From positions 1,736,001-1,800,000 of the forward strand of contig NZ_JANIET010000001.1 in the NCBI RefSeq assembly GCF_024506435.1: a stretch of DNA of 64,000 bases, in the 5' to 3' direction. A model generated the notes under the pieces. The model saw only the letters and a program-made list of their open reading frames with translations, had not been told where the DNA came from and made no database searches. The translations under genes and the position numbers were made by a program. The stretch is from Pantoea trifolii (GTDB lineage Bacteria > Pseudomonadota > Gammaproteobacteria > Enterobacterales > Enterobacteriaceae). Shown here piece by piece: positions 41,883-52,034 of this stretch. Numbering within the stretch: position 1 is the stretch's first letter; every line of letters starts with the position of its first letter.

Positions 41883-43318
41883 GTCGTTTAGTCGTCGTAT
41901 CTAACCGTATCGCGATTCCCGATGGTAGCAAGGCCAGCGCAGGCGGGCTTGCTGTCGGTATTTTGGATGCTCTGCGAGATACCGGAGGATTATGGTTTGG
42001 CTGGAACGGAGAGATCAGCGAATTCTCGGGTGAAGAGGAAGATGAAGAACTTTCGCAGATCGAAAAAGACGGCATTACCTATGCCTCACTGCCGCTGAAT
42101 CAAAACGATTACGATCAATATTATCTCCAGTTCTCCAATACCGTGATTTGGCCGGCTTTCCACTATCGTCTCGATCTGGTGCAGTATCAGCGCGAAGCCT
42201 GGGATGGTTATTGCCGCGTCAACACCTTGCTGGCACAGCGCCTTAAACCGCTGCTCAAGCCTGACGATATTCTGTGGATCCACGATTACCATCTGCTGCC
42301 GTTTGCCGCCGAGCTGCGCAAACAGGGCATTAATAATCGCATCGGATTCTTTCTGCATATCCCGTTCCCAACGCCTGAGATCTTCAACGCGTTGCCGCCG
42401 CATCAGGAACTGCTGGAGATGCTGTGCGACTACGACCTGCTGGGTTTCCAGACAGAATCCGACCGCGTTGCCTTCCTTGATAGCCTGAGCCAGCTAACGC
42501 AGCTGCAGAATAAAGGAGAGAAGAAGCATCGCGCCTTCGGTAACACCTTTATGACCGAGGTCTATCCGATTGGTATTGAGCCGGACACCATTAAAGAGAT
42601 GGCGGAAGGGCCGTTGCCACCGAAAATGGCGGCGATGAAACGTGATTTGGGCGATCTGCAGAACATCATCGCCTGCGAGCGTCTGGATTACTCTAAAGGA
42701 TTGCCGGAGCGTTTCCTCGCCTTTGAAGCCTTGCTGGCGAACTTCCCACAGCATCGCGGCAATGTTCGCTACTCGCAAATTGCGCCCACCTCGCGCGGCG
42801 ACGTGCAGGCTTATCAGGACATCCGTCATCAACTGGAAACGGAAGCAGGGCGCATCAACGGTAAATACGGCACGTTAGGCTGGACGCCGCTCTATTACCT
42901 CAATCAGCACTTTGATCGCCGCCTGTTAATGAAGATCTTCCGTCTCACCAACGTCGGCTTGATTACACCGCTGCGTGACGGCATGAATCTGGTGGCGAAA
43001 GAGTATGTGGCGGCGCAGGACCCGGATAACCCTGGCGTGTTGGTATTGTCACGCTTTGCTGGTGCGGCCAATGAGCTGACCTCGGCGCTGATCGTCAATC
43101 CGTACGATCGTGATGAGGTGGCAGCAGCGCTGGACCGCGCGTTGACCATGCCGCGTACCGAACGTATTTCGCGTTATAACGACATGATGGCGGTGTTGCG
43201 CAAACAGGATATTTCGCACTGGCGCGAAAGCTTCCTGAAAGATTTAAATACGTTGCCGGTACGCAGTGACGATCACGGCACGGCAAATAAAGTCGCTACC
43301 TTTCCGAAATTAGCGTAA
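41879..43318 (+). CDS. otsA: Trehalose-6-phosphate synthase OtsA
   Basis: 479 residues, a GT20 retaining glycosyltransferase. The N-terminal SRLVVVSNRIAIPDG, the acceptor-site blocks WIHDYHLLPFA and IGFFLHIPFPTPE, and the UDP-glucose-binding end TPLRDGMNLVAKEYVAAQ are all present. It makes trehalose-6-phosphate from UDP-glucose and glucose-6-phosphate during osmotic, cold or stationary-phase stress. AAGGAG precedes the start inside otsB. The gene ends about 20 bases before a palindromic repeat. Confidence 0.97.
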   Translation: MSRLVVVSNRIAIPDGSKASAGGLAVGILDALRDTGGLWFGWNGEISEFSGEEEDEELSQIEKDGITYASLPLNQNDYDQYYLQFSNTVIWPAFHYRLDLVQYQREAWDGYCRVNTLLAQRLKPLLKPDDILWIHDYHLLPFAAELRKQGINNRIGFFLHIPFPTPEIFNALPPHQELLEMLCDYDLLGFQTESDRVAFLDSLSQLTQLQNKGEKKHRAFGNTFMTEVYPIGIEPDTIKEMAEGPLPPKMAAMKRDLGDLQNIIACERLDYSKGLPERFLAFEALLANFPQHRGNVRYSQIAPTSRGDVQAYQDIRHQLETEAGRINGKYGTLGWTPLYYLNQHFDRRLLMKIFRLTNVGLITPLRDGMNLVAKEYVAAQDPDNPGVLVLSRFAGAANELTSALIVNPYDRDEVAAALDRALTMPRTERISRYNDMMAVLRKQDISHWRESFLKDLNTLPVRSDDHGTANKVATFPKLA

Positions 43319-43336
43319 CACGCACCCAACAAGTAG

Positions 43337-43356
43337 GGTCGCCATTAATGGCGACC
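43337..43356. repeat. Palindromic intergenic repeat (GGTCGCCAT type)
   Basis: GTAGGGTCGCCAT-TA-ATGGCGACC directly after otsA, the same family as at 2657 and 22302. It may act as a stem-loop at the end of the otsBA message. Confidence 0.85.
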
Positions 43357-43673
43357 TTGTTTCCAAGAACTCCCAGCCATCAATGACAACCTCCTCGCCA
43401 AAAAACGACCCGCCATTACGCCACCGATCACAACTTCATTTCTGCTTCACTGCACAGCGTTTTCACGCGCCACTCTAACTTCACGAAATCGATTTCATTT
43501 CTTTAAGCGCTAATGCGCTGACTCATCAGCAAAAAGCGCACATTTTGGTTAAAAAGAACGCAATCGAAAGGTAAAAAAAGCTTTTTTTCGTCTCAACCCT
43601 AAAGATCTCAGGTGGTACGCCGATAGTAAACGCGTAGCAAACCGAAAAAATGCCGATTCATTCATTTCTCTAA

Positions 43674-43690
43674 TGTAACGCTCTGTTACA
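43674..43690. promoter_or_regulatory. TGTAAC-N5-GTTACA inverted repeat upstream of flhDC
   Basis: TGTAAC (43674-43679) and GTTACA (43685-43690) pair perfectly around GCTCT. This has the form of a dimeric regulator site; the protein is not known. It lies about 700 bases before flhD and could also serve a distal promoter. Confidence 0.45.
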
Positions 43691-44061
43691 TCCCCTGCCG
43701 CACGCTAAACACTCCCTACAATTCATTGACGGTTCCCAGGCGCTCTACGCCCAGTCTTCACGCTTCGCTAGCGTCTCGCTTTACGCCACAGGGGCAATAT
43801 TCCCTGTAAGTGATTAATTTAGAAGCGAATAGTTTCGCGATAATTCAGAGTATTATGCTGCATATAATTCTTTATATGGCGCGTTATAGCACCCTAATTG
43901 CAACGAGGCAGATATCTGATCGCGTTGTAATGACAATCTTCCGCAGAGCCTAAAATCCGCCTTACTTCAGCAAATTATTAAAGAAATAATCAGAAATCGC
44001 GCAAAAAAAAGACAACAGAAAAGCGATGCTGAAGGGTTGGCGAAAAAATTTGCCTTAAAAG

Positions 44062-44077
44062 TGTGACGCAGATCACA
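44062..44077 (+). promoter_or_regulatory. CRP-cAMP binding site of flhDC
   Basis: TGTGACGCAGATCACA matches the consensus TGTGA-N6-TCACA perfectly, with AAG and CTT flanks. Its centre is about 71 bases before the start inferred for the promoter at 44106-44132, the same distance as in E. coli flhDC, where CRP activates. Confidence 0.88.
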
Positions 44078-44105
44078 CTTTATCTAAAATTTCGCGCCAC
44101 TCACG

Positions 44106-44132
44106 TTGTATGTCGAAATCAGACGATATAGA
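44106..44132 (+). promoter_or_regulatory. Candidate flhDC promoter
   Basis: TTGTAT (44106-44111) and TATAGA (44127-44132) with 15-16 base spacing, giving a start near 44140. The match is modest, but the position relative to the CRP site supports it. The message would carry a leader of about 250 bases. Confidence 0.45.
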
Positions 44133-44387
44133 TTTGCCTTGTTTTCAGATTAGTCTTAAAAAACTGTAAGCAGACGTCACGGAAGATGGTTACTACTCAA
44201 GCAAAGAATGGCCTGGAGTTTTGATTACTACTGATCAGTGTCCTGACGGGAAGTGAAACAGTTAGGTACGCGTTGGCTCAAGCCTGATTATTTTTTGCCA
44301 TCTTTAGATTTACCAACCAGCAGCCCGAACCATAGAACAATTTAATTCTGTGGCCGTATATGTGTCGCGTCTATCAGGATGGAAAAA

Positions 44388-44738
44388 ATGGGTACATCAG
44401 AATTACTAAAACATATATATGACATCAATCTGTCATATTTGCTTCTTGCTCAGCGTTTAATTAACCAGGAAAAAGCTTCAGCAATGTTTCGTTTAGGCAT
44501 CGATGAATCGATGGCTGATACATTGTCGCAATTAACCTTACCTGAGATGGTAAAATTAGCGGAAACCAATCAACTGGTTTGCCAGTTCCGTTTTACCGAC
44601 CACAACCATATTAATCGTCTGACTCAAGAGTCACGTGTGGATGACTTGCAGCAAATCCACACCGGTATTTTATTATCCAGCCGCCTGCTGCGGAATGCGT
44701 CTAAAGATGACGTCTCCGCGAAGAAGAGGGCCGTTTAA
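44388..44738 (+). CDS. flhD: Flagellar master regulator FlhD
   Basis: 116 residues, the E. coli length, starting [20 protein letters not shown]. It forms the FlhD4C2 complex that activates class 2 flagellar promoters with sigma-70. An ATG three codons earlier (44379) is possible, but AGGA lies 8 bases before 44388 and overlaps 44379. It ends one base into flhC. The C-terminal tail ([14 protein letters not shown]) is more variable than the rest. Confidence 0.97.
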   Translation: MGTSELLKHIYDINLSYLLLAQRLINQEKASAMFRLGIDESMADTLSQLTLPEMVKLAETNQLVCQFRFTDHNHINRLTQESRVDDLQQIHTGILLSSRLLRNASKDDVSAKKRAV

Positions 44739-45316
44739 TGACCGAAAAAAGTATTGTTCAGGAAGCGCGCGATATTCAGCTGGCAATGGAGCTGATTACG
44801 TTGGGCGCACGACTGCAAATGCTGGAGAGTGAAACGCAGCTGAGCCGTGGTCGCCTGATTAAACTGTATAAAGAACTGCGTGGTGCTCCACCACCGAAAG
44901 GCATGCTGCCATTCTCTACTGATTGGTTCATGACCTGGGAACAAAACATCCACTCCTCTATGTTCTGTAACGCCTGGCAGTTCCTGCTGAAAACCGGGTT
45001 GAACAGTGGCGTTGAAGCGGTAATCAAAGCTTATCGCTTGTATCTTGAGCAGTGTCCGCAATCGGACGAGGGCCCGCTGTTGGCGCTAACGCGTGCATGG
45101 ACCCTGGTGCGATTCGTTGAAAGCGGCATGCTGGAACTGTCTGACTGTAAGTGCTGTGGTGGAAGCTTTATTAACCACGCGCACCAGCCCGTCGGCAGCT
45201 TTGTCTGCAGCCTGTGCCAGCCGCCATCACGTGCCGTAAAAAGACGTAAACTTTCTGCAGATTCTGCCGATACCTTTCCACAACTGCTGGATGAACAGGT
45301 TAAACGCGCCGTTTAA
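44738..45316 (+). CDS. flhC: Flagellar master regulator FlhC
   Basis: 192 residues, as in E. coli. The zinc-binding cysteines Cys137, Cys140, Cys157 and Cys160 (DCKCCGG and FVCSLC) are at the same numbers as in E. coli FlhC. With FlhD it binds class 2 flagellar promoters. The ATG overlaps the flhD stop. A strong terminator follows before motA. Confidence 0.97.
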   Translation: MTEKSIVQEARDIQLAMELITLGARLQMLESETQLSRGRLIKLYKELRGAPPPKGMLPFSTDWFMTWEQNIHSSMFCNAWQFLLKTGLNSGVEAVIKAYRLYLEQCPQSDEGPLLALTRAWTLVRFVESGMLELSDCKCCGGSFINHAHQPVGSFVCSLCQPPSRAVKRRKLSADSADTFPQLLDEQVKRAV

Positions 45317-45342
45317 GTTTGTTCGCATCGTGGAAAACATCC

Positions 45343-45372
45343 AGCAGCGGTTAATACCGCTGCTTTTTTTTT
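45343..45372 (+). terminator. Rho-independent terminator of flhDC
   Basis: AGCAGCGG (45343-45350) pairs with CCGCTGCT (45357-45364) around TTAATA and runs into nine T residues. Confidence 0.93.
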
Positions 45373-45448
45373 GCCTGCGATAAACGAATAACACCTGCGG
45401 CTCTCTGGCTTAACTTCCATCAACACGTTACGGACGTAAGGATTTTTT

Positions 45449-46336
45449 GTGCTGATAATTCTGGGTTATATCGTGGTCGTCGGCTCCGTGTTGGGCGGCT
45501 ACGCGATGGTCGGCGGACATTTAGGCGCGCTCTATCAACCGGCGGAGCTGATCATTATCGGCGGTGCCGGTATTGGTGCTTTTTTAGTCGGCAATAATGG
45601 CAAATCGATTAAGAAAACATTAAAAGCGCTGCCATTGTTAATGCGCGGCTCGAAATATAACAAAGCGGTATACATGGATTTAATGGCGCTGCTGTATCGC
45701 CTGATGGCGAAATCACGTCAGCAAGGCATGTTGTCATTAGAACGCGACATTGAAGATCCCAGCCAGAGTGAAATTTTCGCTAACTATCCGCGTATTTTGT
45801 CCGATAAACAGTTAGTCGATTTTATTACCGATTATTTGCGTTTAATGGTCAGCGGAAATATGAACGCCTTCGAAATCGAAGCGTTGATGGATGAAGAGAT
45901 CGAGACCTACGAACACGAGTGCGAAGTACCCGCGCAAAGTATATCGGCGGTGGGTGATGGCTTACCGGCTTTCGGTATTGTCGCGGCGGTAATGGGCGTG
46001 GTGCACGCACTGGCATCAGCCGACCGTCCGGCGGCCGAACTGGGTGCGTTAGTGGCCCACGCGATGGTCGGTACCTTCCTCGGCATTTTGCTGGCTTACG
46101 GCTTTATTTCTCCGCTGGCGTCGGTGCTGCGTCAGAAATGTGCCGAAACCACCAAGATGATGCAGTGCGTGAAGGTGACGTTGCTCTCCAGCCTCAATGG
46201 TTACGCGCCGCAAATCGCCGTGGAATTTGGTCGTAAAACGCTCTACTCCGCCGAGCGTCCCTCGTTCTCAGAGTTGGAAGAGCACGTGCGTAACGCCAAG
46301 AACCCGGCGAAACAAACTTCGGATGAGAATTCATGA
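45449..46336 (+). CDS. motA: Flagellar stator protein MotA
   Basis: 295 residues, start GTG at 45449. Four membrane segments and the large cytoplasmic loop (about 55-165, [20 protein letters not shown]) match E. coli MotA over the whole length. The proline in VPAQS-type and [19 protein letters not shown] regions near the third helix are conserved. It forms the proton-conducting stator with MotB. It overlaps motB by 4 bases. A GATAA-containing element after the flhC terminator could be part of a sigma-28 promoter, but the -35 match is poor. Confidence 0.96.
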   Translation: MLIILGYIVVVGSVLGGYAMVGGHLGALYQPAELIIIGGAGIGAFLVGNNGKSIKKTLKALPLLMRGSKYNKAVYMDLMALLYRLMAKSRQQGMLSLERDIEDPSQSEIFANYPRILSDKQLVDFITDYLRLMVSGNMNAFEIEALMDEEIETYEHECEVPAQSISAVGDGLPAFGIVAAVMGVVHALASADRPAAELGALVAHAMVGTFLGILLAYGFISPLASVLRQKCAETTKMMQCVKVTLLSSLNGYAPQIAVEFGRKTLYSAERPSFSELEEHVRNAKNPAKQTSDENS

Positions 46337-47364
46337 AAGCAGGCAATCGCCCCATTGTGCTGGTTAAAAAGCGCAAACATAAAGGTCACCATGGGAGCCA
46401 CGGTTCGTGGAAGATTGCCTATGCCGACTTTATGACGGCGATGATGGCGTTCTTTATGGTGATGTGGTTGCTCTCCATCTCCAGCCCCAAAGAGTTGGTC
46501 CAGATTGCGGAATACTTTAAAACGCCGTTGAAAGTGGCGTTGACCGGCGGTCAGCGCAGCAGCGACAGCGAAAGTCCGATCCCCGGCGGCGGCGACGATC
46601 CGACGCAGCAGAAGGGTGAAGTGAAGAAGATTGTCGATATGGATGCGCAGAAGAAGAAGCTGGAGGAGATCCGCCTGAATCGCCTGCGGGAAAAGCTCGA
46701 CCAGTTGATTGAAGCCGATCCGCGTCTGAAAGCGCTGCGTCCACACCTGATTATCAACATGGTGGAAGAGGGACTGCGCATTCAGATTATCGATAGCCAG
46801 AACCGCCCGATGTTTAAAACCGGCAGCGCGGACGTGGAGCCTTACATGCGCGACATCCTGCGTACTATCGCACCGGTACTGAATGATATCCCGAACAAAA
46901 TCAGCCTCGCGGGTCACACCGATGATTTCCAGTATGCCAACGGCGACCGTGGCTACAGCAACTGGGAACTGTCGGCGGATCGTGCCAATGCCTCACGGCG
47001 CGAGCTGGTGATTGGTGGCCTCGACGGCGCCAAAATGCTGCGTGTGGTCGGTATGGCCGACACCATGAAGCTGAAAAACCGTGGTGCTAATGATGCAGTC
47101 AACCGCCGCATTAGCCTGCTGGTGTTGAATCACGACACCGAAGCGGCGATTGAAAAAGAGAATGCCGAGAGCGATGCCGTTCAGGTGAGCGACCCGGCGC
47201 AAATTATTCCCGACATTACCGCACCCGCTGTACCGGCTGCGTCGACTGCCCCAACAGGTTCTACTGCGACACCGGCTGCGCCGGTTGCTGCAACGGCCCC
47301 TGCGGCAGCGGCGACGCCCGCGGCGAGCGCGGTGACACCAGACCAACCCTCACAGCCGAGGTGA
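46333..47364 (+). CDS. motB: Flagellar stator protein MotB
   Basis: 343 residues. The single membrane helix carries the proton-binding Asp32 ([13 protein letters not shown]), as in E. coli. A plug/linker region and the peptidoglycan-binding OmpA-like domain (about 150-275; [25 protein letters not shown]) follow. The last ~50 residues are an Ala/Pro/Thr-rich tail, longer than in E. coli and probably disordered. It anchors the stator to the cell wall. It is followed by cheA after 4 bases. Confidence 0.96.
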   Translation: MKAGNRPIVLVKKRKHKGHHGSHGSWKIAYADFMTAMMAFFMVMWLLSISSPKELVQIAEYFKTPLKVALTGGQRSSDSESPIPGGGDDPTQQKGEVKKIVDMDAQKKKLEEIRLNRLREKLDQLIEADPRLKALRPHLIINMVEEGLRIQIIDSQNRPMFKTGSADVEPYMRDILRTIAPVLNDIPNKISLAGHTDDFQYANGDRGYSNWELSADRANASRRELVIGGLDGAKMLRVVGMADTMKLKNRGANDAVNRRISLLVLNHDTEAAIEKENAESDAVQVSDPAQIIPDITAPAVPAASTAPTGSTATPAAPVAATAPAAAATPAASAVTPDQPSQPR

Positions 47365-47368
47365 TCCC

Positions 47369-49345
47369 GTGAGCATGGACATCAGCGATTTTTACCAGAC
47401 GTTTTTCGATGAAGCCGATGAGCTGTTAGCGGATATGGAGCAACACCTGTTGGGACTTGATCCCCAGGAGCCCGATTCCGAGCAGTTGAATGCCATCTTC
47501 CGCGCCGCCCACTCCATCAAGGGCGGAGCCGGTACGTTTGGCTTTACGGTTTTACAGGAAACCACCCACATCCTGGAAAACATTCTGGATGGTGCGCGCC
47601 GCGGCGAGATGCAGCTCAGCACCGATATCATCAACCTGTTTTTGGAAACCAAAGATATTATGCAAGAACAGCTCGATGCCTATAAAACGGCGCAGGAGCC
47701 GAATGCAGAAAGCTTTAAATACATCTGCGAAGCGCTGCGTCAGCTGGCACTGGAAGCGAAAGGCATTGCGCCTGAAGCGCCCAAAGTGGCCGAAGTGGTT
47801 GAGATTGCTGCAGCCGTTGCCGCTAGCGGTCTGCGCCTGCAACTGGTTGACCTGAAAGAGAAAGAGCCTGAGCTGATGCTGGAAGAGCTCGGCAATCTCG
47901 GCACCGTTAGCAACGTGGTGAAAGGCGCCAATTCGCTGGACGTCACCATTGATGGCGTCGGCAAAGATGACATCGTCGCGGTGCTCTGTTTTGTGCTGGA
48001 TGAAGCACAGATCCACTTCCCGACAGGCGCAGCGGCCGTTACTGAAGCGCCGGTAGCGGAAGTGGCTGCCGAAGCGGTGCAAACCGCCACCGTGACCGAT
48101 ATTACGCCAGCGGTGAAACGTGAACCTAAGCGTGCCGCCGCACCGGCCAAAGGCAGCGAATCCAGCAGTATCCGCGTGGCCGTGGAGAAAGTGGATCAGC
48201 TGATTAACCTGGTTGGCGAGCTGGTGATCACCCAATCGATGCTGGCGCAACGCTCAGGCGCGCTGGATCCGGTGGCGCACGGCGACCTGCTGAACAGTAT
48301 GGGTCAGCTGGAGCGTAATGCCCGCGACCTGCAGGAATCGGTGATGTCGATTCGTATGATGCCGATGGAGTATGTCTTCAGTCGCTTCCCGCGTCTGGTG
48401 CGCGATCTGGCCAGCAAGCTGGGCAAAGAAGTGGAACTGACGCTGCTCGGCAGCTCAACCGAACTGGATAAGAGCCTGATTGAACGCATTATCGATCCGT
48501 TAACGCACCTGGTGCGTAACAGCCTCGATCACGGTATCGAAACCCCAGAAAAACGTCTGGCCGCAAATAAAACCGCCGTCGGCAACCTGACGCTCTCTGC
48601 GGAACATCAGGGCGGCAACATCTGCATCGAAGTGATCGATGACGGTGCCGGTCTGAACCGCGAACGTATTTTGGCGAAAGCACTGTCATCTGGTCTTCCG
48701 GTCAGCGACAGCATGAGTGATGAAGAAGTCGGCATGCTGATCTTCGCGCCGGGCTTCTCCACCGCTGAGCAGGTCACCGACGTGTCGGGCCGTGGCGTGG
48801 GCATGGACGTAGTGAAACGTAATATTCAGGAGATGGGCGGTCACGTCGAAATCTCCTCGAAGCAGGGCAAAGGCACCACCATTCGCATCCTGCTGCCGCT
48901 GACGCTGGCGATCCTTGACGGCATGTCAGTGCGCGTGGCTAACGAAGTGTTCATTCTGCCGCTCAACGCGGTGATGGAATCGCTACAGCCGACCGCCGAA
49001 GAGCTGAAACCGCTGGCCGGTGGCGAGCGCGTGCTGGAAGTGCGTGGCGAATATCTGCCGCTGGTGGAGTTGTGGAATGTGTTTGAGGTGCAGAATGCTA
49101 AAACCGACGCCACGCAAGGCATCGTGGTGATTCTGCAAAGCGCAGGCCGTCGCTATGCGCTGCTGGTTGATCAGCTGATTGGTCAGCATCAGGTGGTAGT
49201 GAAAAACCTTGAAAGCAACTATCGCAAAGTGCCGGGCATCTCTGCCGCCACCATTTTGGGCGATGGCAGCGTGGCGCTGATTGTGGATGTCTCAGCACTG
49301 CAATCGTTGAACCGTGAAAAGCGTGTGGCCGGTGCCGCAGCGTAA
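47369..49345 (+). CDS. cheA: Chemotaxis histidine kinase CheA
   Basis: 658 residues, start GTG. The Hpt domain has phosphorylated His48 (FRAAHSIKGG). The CheY/CheB-binding P2 domain (about 155-230) is followed by an Ala-rich linker, then the dimerisation helices, the ATPase domain with IDPLTHLVRNSLDHG and GRGVGMDVV, and the CheW-like P5 domain to the end. The order matches E. coli CheA. It passes phosphate to CheY and CheB under receptor control. Confidence 0.97.
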   Translation: MSMDISDFYQTFFDEADELLADMEQHLLGLDPQEPDSEQLNAIFRAAHSIKGGAGTFGFTVLQETTHILENILDGARRGEMQLSTDIINLFLETKDIMQEQLDAYKTAQEPNAESFKYICEALRQLALEAKGIAPEAPKVAEVVEIAAAVAASGLRLQLVDLKEKEPELMLEELGNLGTVSNVVKGANSLDVTIDGVGKDDIVAVLCFVLDEAQIHFPTGAAAVTEAPVAEVAAEAVQTATVTDITPAVKREPKRAAAPAKGSESSSIRVAVEKVDQLINLVGELVITQSMLAQRSGALDPVAHGDLLNSMGQLERNARDLQESVMSIRMMPMEYVFSRFPRLVRDLASKLGKEVELTLLGSSTELDKSLIERIIDPLTHLVRNSLDHGIETPEKRLAANKTAVGNLTLSAEHQGGNICIEVIDDGAGLNRERILAKALSSGLPVSDSMSDEEVGMLIFAPGFSTAEQVTDVSGRGVGMDVVKRNIQEMGGHVEISSKQGKGTTIRILLPLTLAILDGMSVRVANEVFILPLNAVMESLQPTAEELKPLAGGERVLEVRGEYLPLVELWNVFEVQNAKTDATQGIVVILQSAGRRYALLVDQLIGQHQVVVKNLESNYRKVPGISAATILGDGSVALIVDVSALQSLNREKRVAGAAA

Positions 49346-49367
49346 TAGATAACGAAAGGGTAAAAAA

Positions 49368-49865
49368 ATGACTGACATGGCAACCGTGACCAAAATCGCT
49401 GGCGAAACCGTGGGCCAGGAATTCTTAGTTTTCACACTGGGTGACGAAGAGTACGGCATCGACATTCTGAAAGTGCAGGAGATTCGTGGTTACGATCAGG
49501 TAACCCGCATCGCAAACACGCCGGAATTCATTAAAGGTGTGACCAACCTGCGCGGCGTGATCGTGCCGATCATCGACCTGCGCGTGAAATTCTCGCAGCC
49601 GGATGTGGTGTACAACGAGAACACCGTAGTGATCGTGCTGAATCTTGAGCATCGCGTGGTGGGCATCGTGGTCGATGGTGTTTCTGACGTGCTGTCGCTG
49701 ACGCAAGAGCAGATTCGCCCTTCACCAGAGTTCGCCGTCACCATGTCTACCGAGTACCTGACCGGTCTGGGTGCGTTGGGTGAACGTATGCTGATTCTGG
49801 TCGACATCGAAAAGCTGCTGAGCAGCGAAGAGATGGCGCTGGTGGATAACCTGCGTACCGCATAA
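49368..49865 (+). CDS. cheW: Chemotaxis coupling protein CheW
   Basis: 165 residues with the SH3-like coupling fold: [34 protein letters not shown] and the late [10 protein letters not shown]. It links receptors to CheA. GAAAGGGTAAA precedes the ATG. A GC hairpin follows, then the first receptor gene. Confidence 0.97.
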   Translation: MTDMATVTKIAGETVGQEFLVFTLGDEEYGIDILKVQEIRGYDQVTRIANTPEFIKGVTNLRGVIVPIIDLRVKFSQPDVVYNENTVVIVLNLEHRVVGIVVDGVSDVLSLTQEQIRPSPEFAVTMSTEYLTGLGALGERMLILVDIEKLLSSEEMALVDNLRTA

Positions 49866-49872
49866 TCCCCGC

Positions 49873-49898
49873 AACGGGCCGCGCTGCTGCGGCCCGTT
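49873..49898 (+). terminator. GC hairpin after cheW
   Basis: AACGGGCCGC pairs with GCGGCCCGTT around GCTGCT. It is followed by ATCATC rather than a T-run, so termination may be partial. Confidence 0.6.
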
Positions 49899-49967
49899 AT
49901 CATCACGAGCGTGAATTAATTCCTTACAAATCAATAACAAAGCCGCGAAAAACCTCTGCAATATCCC

Positions 49968-49994
49968 TCAATATTCTCCGCCTTTGGTCGATAA
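49968..49994 (+). promoter_or_regulatory. Sigma-28 (FliA) promoter of the first receptor gene
   Basis: TCAATATT (49968-49975), 11 bases, then GTCGATAA (49987-49994). The consensus is TAAAGTTT-N11-GCCGATAA; the -10 differs at one position. Confidence 0.75.
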
Positions 49995-50034
49995 CCGATC
50001 TGTACCATTTTTTCTTCATTTTCCAGGGCAAACT

Positions 50035-51714
50035 ATGTTTACGAGAATCCGCGTGGTCACCAGCTTATTGCTGGTGTTGTTGGTGTTTGGCTTTTTACAG
50101 CTGGCATCCGGCTCACTGTTTTTCAAAGCGTTAAGCGATGACAAAAACAGTTTTAACGTTTCACAACTGGCGAGCAAAAACACTGCCGCCATCAACGATG
50201 CCTACATGAGCCTCAATCAGAGCCGTGTGGTGTTAACCCGCATTCAGCTGCGTATCGCAACCAGCAAACTCACCGGCAGCGAAGCGGATATCGCTGGTTT
50301 ATATGACGACAGCAAAGCCTTCCAGAAAGAGGCCGCCGATAACTATCAGCTATTTAAAGCCACGCCGGACACGCCGGGACAGGATGCCGCGCTGAATAAA
50401 CGTGTGGATGAAACCTATACCGCCTATGCCAGTGCGCTGGGCCAGTTGCAGGATGCGCTGGTAGCAAAAGATCTCGATCAGGCAGCCAAAGCGCCGGTTG
50501 CGCCGAGCCAAAACGCCTTCCTGAAAGAGTATCGCCAGTGGCGTGCCGATCAGGATCGCCTGACCGCTGCGGGCGCCGAAGCGAACAGCTCTGCCTACGA
50601 TCACATGATTTGGCTGTTAGGCGCGGTGCTGGCGATTGTGGTGGCGGTGATTGTGCTGTGCTGGTTCGGCATGCGCAAAATCCTCATCAAGCCGCTTAAT
50701 GACAACATTCAGCATATTCAGCACATTGCGCAGGGCGATTTGACGCAGAGCATCGCGGTCGAAGGGCGTAACGAAATGAGCCAGCTGGCGGAAAGCCTGC
50801 ATGAGATGCAACAGTCGCTGGTGCGCACGGTGAGTGATGTGCGTGACGGTTCGGATGCCATCTTTACCGGGGCGAGCGAAATTTCTGCGGGCAACAACGA
50901 CCTCTCGGCACGTACCGAAGAGCAGGCGGCTTCACTGGAGCAGACCGCCGCCAGCATGGAACAGCTAACCGCCACCGTGAAGCAGAACGCCGAAAACGCG
51001 CGTCAGGCGTCGCAGCTGGCGCTGAGCGCCTCTGAAACCGCGCAGAAGGGCGGCGACGTGGTGCAAAGCGTGGTGCGCACCATGAGCGACATCGCTGGCA
51101 GCTCGAAGAAGATCGCCGACATCACCAGTGTGATCGATGGCATCGCTTTCCAGACCAATATCCTGGCGCTCAACGCGGCGGTAGAAGCGGCGCGTGCCGG
51201 TGAGCAGGGCCGAGGCTTTGCGGTGGTCGCCGGTGAAGTGCGTAACCTGGCGCAGCGCAGCGCGCAGGCGGCGAAAGAGATCAAAGGGCTGATTGAAGAT
51301 TCCGTCCAACGTGTGAACAGCGGATCTGAACTGGTTGGCACCGCCGGTGAAACCATGAGTGATATCGTTAATGCGGTGACGCGCGTCACTGACATCATGG
51401 GCGAAATTGCCTCGGCGTCGGATGAGCAGAGCCGTGGTATCGATCAAGTTGGTCAGGCGGTAACGGAGATGGATCGCGTGACGCAGCAGAACGCCTCGCT
51501 GGTGGAAGAGTCAGCGGCGGCGGCGGCCTCGCTGGAAGAGCAGGCCAGCCGCCTGAGCCAATCAGTGGCGGTATTCCGCGTACCGCGCGCGGCGCAAGCG
51601 CAGCAGCAGGCCAGAGCCGGTGTGCGTCATCCACAGATCGCACCACCCACGCTGGGCACACCGCGTAAAGCGGTGACCGCTGCAGCGGGTGACAGCAACT
51701 GGGAGACGTTTTAA
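50035..51714 (+). CDS. Methyl-accepting chemotaxis protein (first of three)
   Basis: 559 residues from the ATG at 50035 (an upstream GTG at 49984 lies across the promoter and is rejected). Membrane helix at about 7-30, periplasmic four-helix-bundle sensor, second helix about 190-212, HAMP, and the cytoplasmic signalling hairpin with [20 protein letters not shown] and methylation helices. It ends in NWETF, the CheR/CheB docking pentapeptide. In the ligand helix it reads [12 protein letters not shown], replacing the Asn that Tsr uses to hold amino acids with Thr, so the ligand may differ. Confidence 0.95.
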   Translation: MFTRIRVVTSLLLVLLVFGFLQLASGSLFFKALSDDKNSFNVSQLASKNTAAINDAYMSLNQSRVVLTRIQLRIATSKLTGSEADIAGLYDDSKAFQKEAADNYQLFKATPDTPGQDAALNKRVDETYTAYASALGQLQDALVAKDLDQAAKAPVAPSQNAFLKEYRQWRADQDRLTAAGAEANSSAYDHMIWLLGAVLAIVVAVIVLCWFGMRKILIKPLNDNIQHIQHIAQGDLTQSIAVEGRNEMSQLAESLHEMQQSLVRTVSDVRDGSDAIFTGASEISAGNNDLSARTEEQAASLEQTAASMEQLTATVKQNAENARQASQLALSASETAQKGGDVVQSVVRTMSDIAGSSKKIADITSVIDGIAFQTNILALNAAVEAARAGEQGRGFAVVAGEVRNLAQRSAQAAKEIKGLIEDSVQRVNSGSELVGTAGETMSDIVNAVTRVTDIMGEIASASDEQSRGIDQVGQAVTEMDRVTQQNASLVEESAAAAASLEEQASRLSQSVAVFRVPRAAQAQQQARAGVRHPQIAPPTLGTPRKAVTAAAGDSNWETF

Positions 51715-51730
51715 GTTTCGGAGTGGTCGG

Positions 51731-51834
51731 TCCCTCACCCTAACCCTCTCCCACACGTGGGAGAGGGAACTGTCCGAGCCAGCATGTGGCAGCGTCTCCC
51801 TCTCCCGCCTGCGGGAGAGGGCCGGGGTGAGGGA
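51731..51834. repeat. 104-bp inverted-repeat element, copy 1
   Basis: It begins TCCCTCACCC and ends GGGTGAGGGA, with two inner GC hairpins (CCCTCTCCCAC/GTGGGAGAGGG and CCCTCTCCCGC/GCGGGAGAGGG). It lies 16 bases after the receptor stop. Near-identical copies lie at 53709 and 58704. Confidence 0.9.
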
Positions 51835-51974
51835 CAACCCGCACAATACCCAATGCGCCCTCATCGCTCACCCGATAAAAGGCGCATTTTTTTTACTGTT
51901 AATTTCTTTAGTTATAAAACACTGCAATCCTGCGCAAATGCAGAATTTTAATTCGTAAAGTAGCTTAAGCACCC

Positions 51975-52001
51975 TGAAATATTCAGATTACCGGTCGATA
52001 A
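51975..52001 (+). promoter_or_regulatory. Sigma-28 promoter of the second receptor gene
   Basis: TGAAATAT (51975-51982), 11 bases, GTCGATAA (51994-52001), 33 bases before the ATG. Confidence 0.72.
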
Positions 52002-52034
52002 CTGGGGAAGCTGAAACGCATCCCTGGAGAACCC

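Larger units (their letters stand above)
43357..44387 (+). promoter_or_regulatory. Long flhDC control region
   Basis: About 1 kb without genes between otsA and flhD, AT-rich towards flhD. Recognisable parts are a TGTAAC/GTTACA inverted repeat, a consensus CRP site and a candidate promoter, listed separately. A perfect AAAAAAAGCTTTTTTT palindrome lies at 43573-43588. The large size fits the many regulators known to act on flhDC in enterobacteria. Confidence 0.75.

Noticed and set aside
43573-43588. AAAAAAAGCTTTTTTT as a terminator of otsA
   Set aside because: It is more than 250 bases after the stop and has no GC stem; in AT-rich control DNA it is more likely structural or chance.
45361-45390. 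Sigma-28 promoter for motA
   Set aside because: TGCGATAA is near the -10 consensus, but the -35 position falls in the flhC terminator stem with no match.
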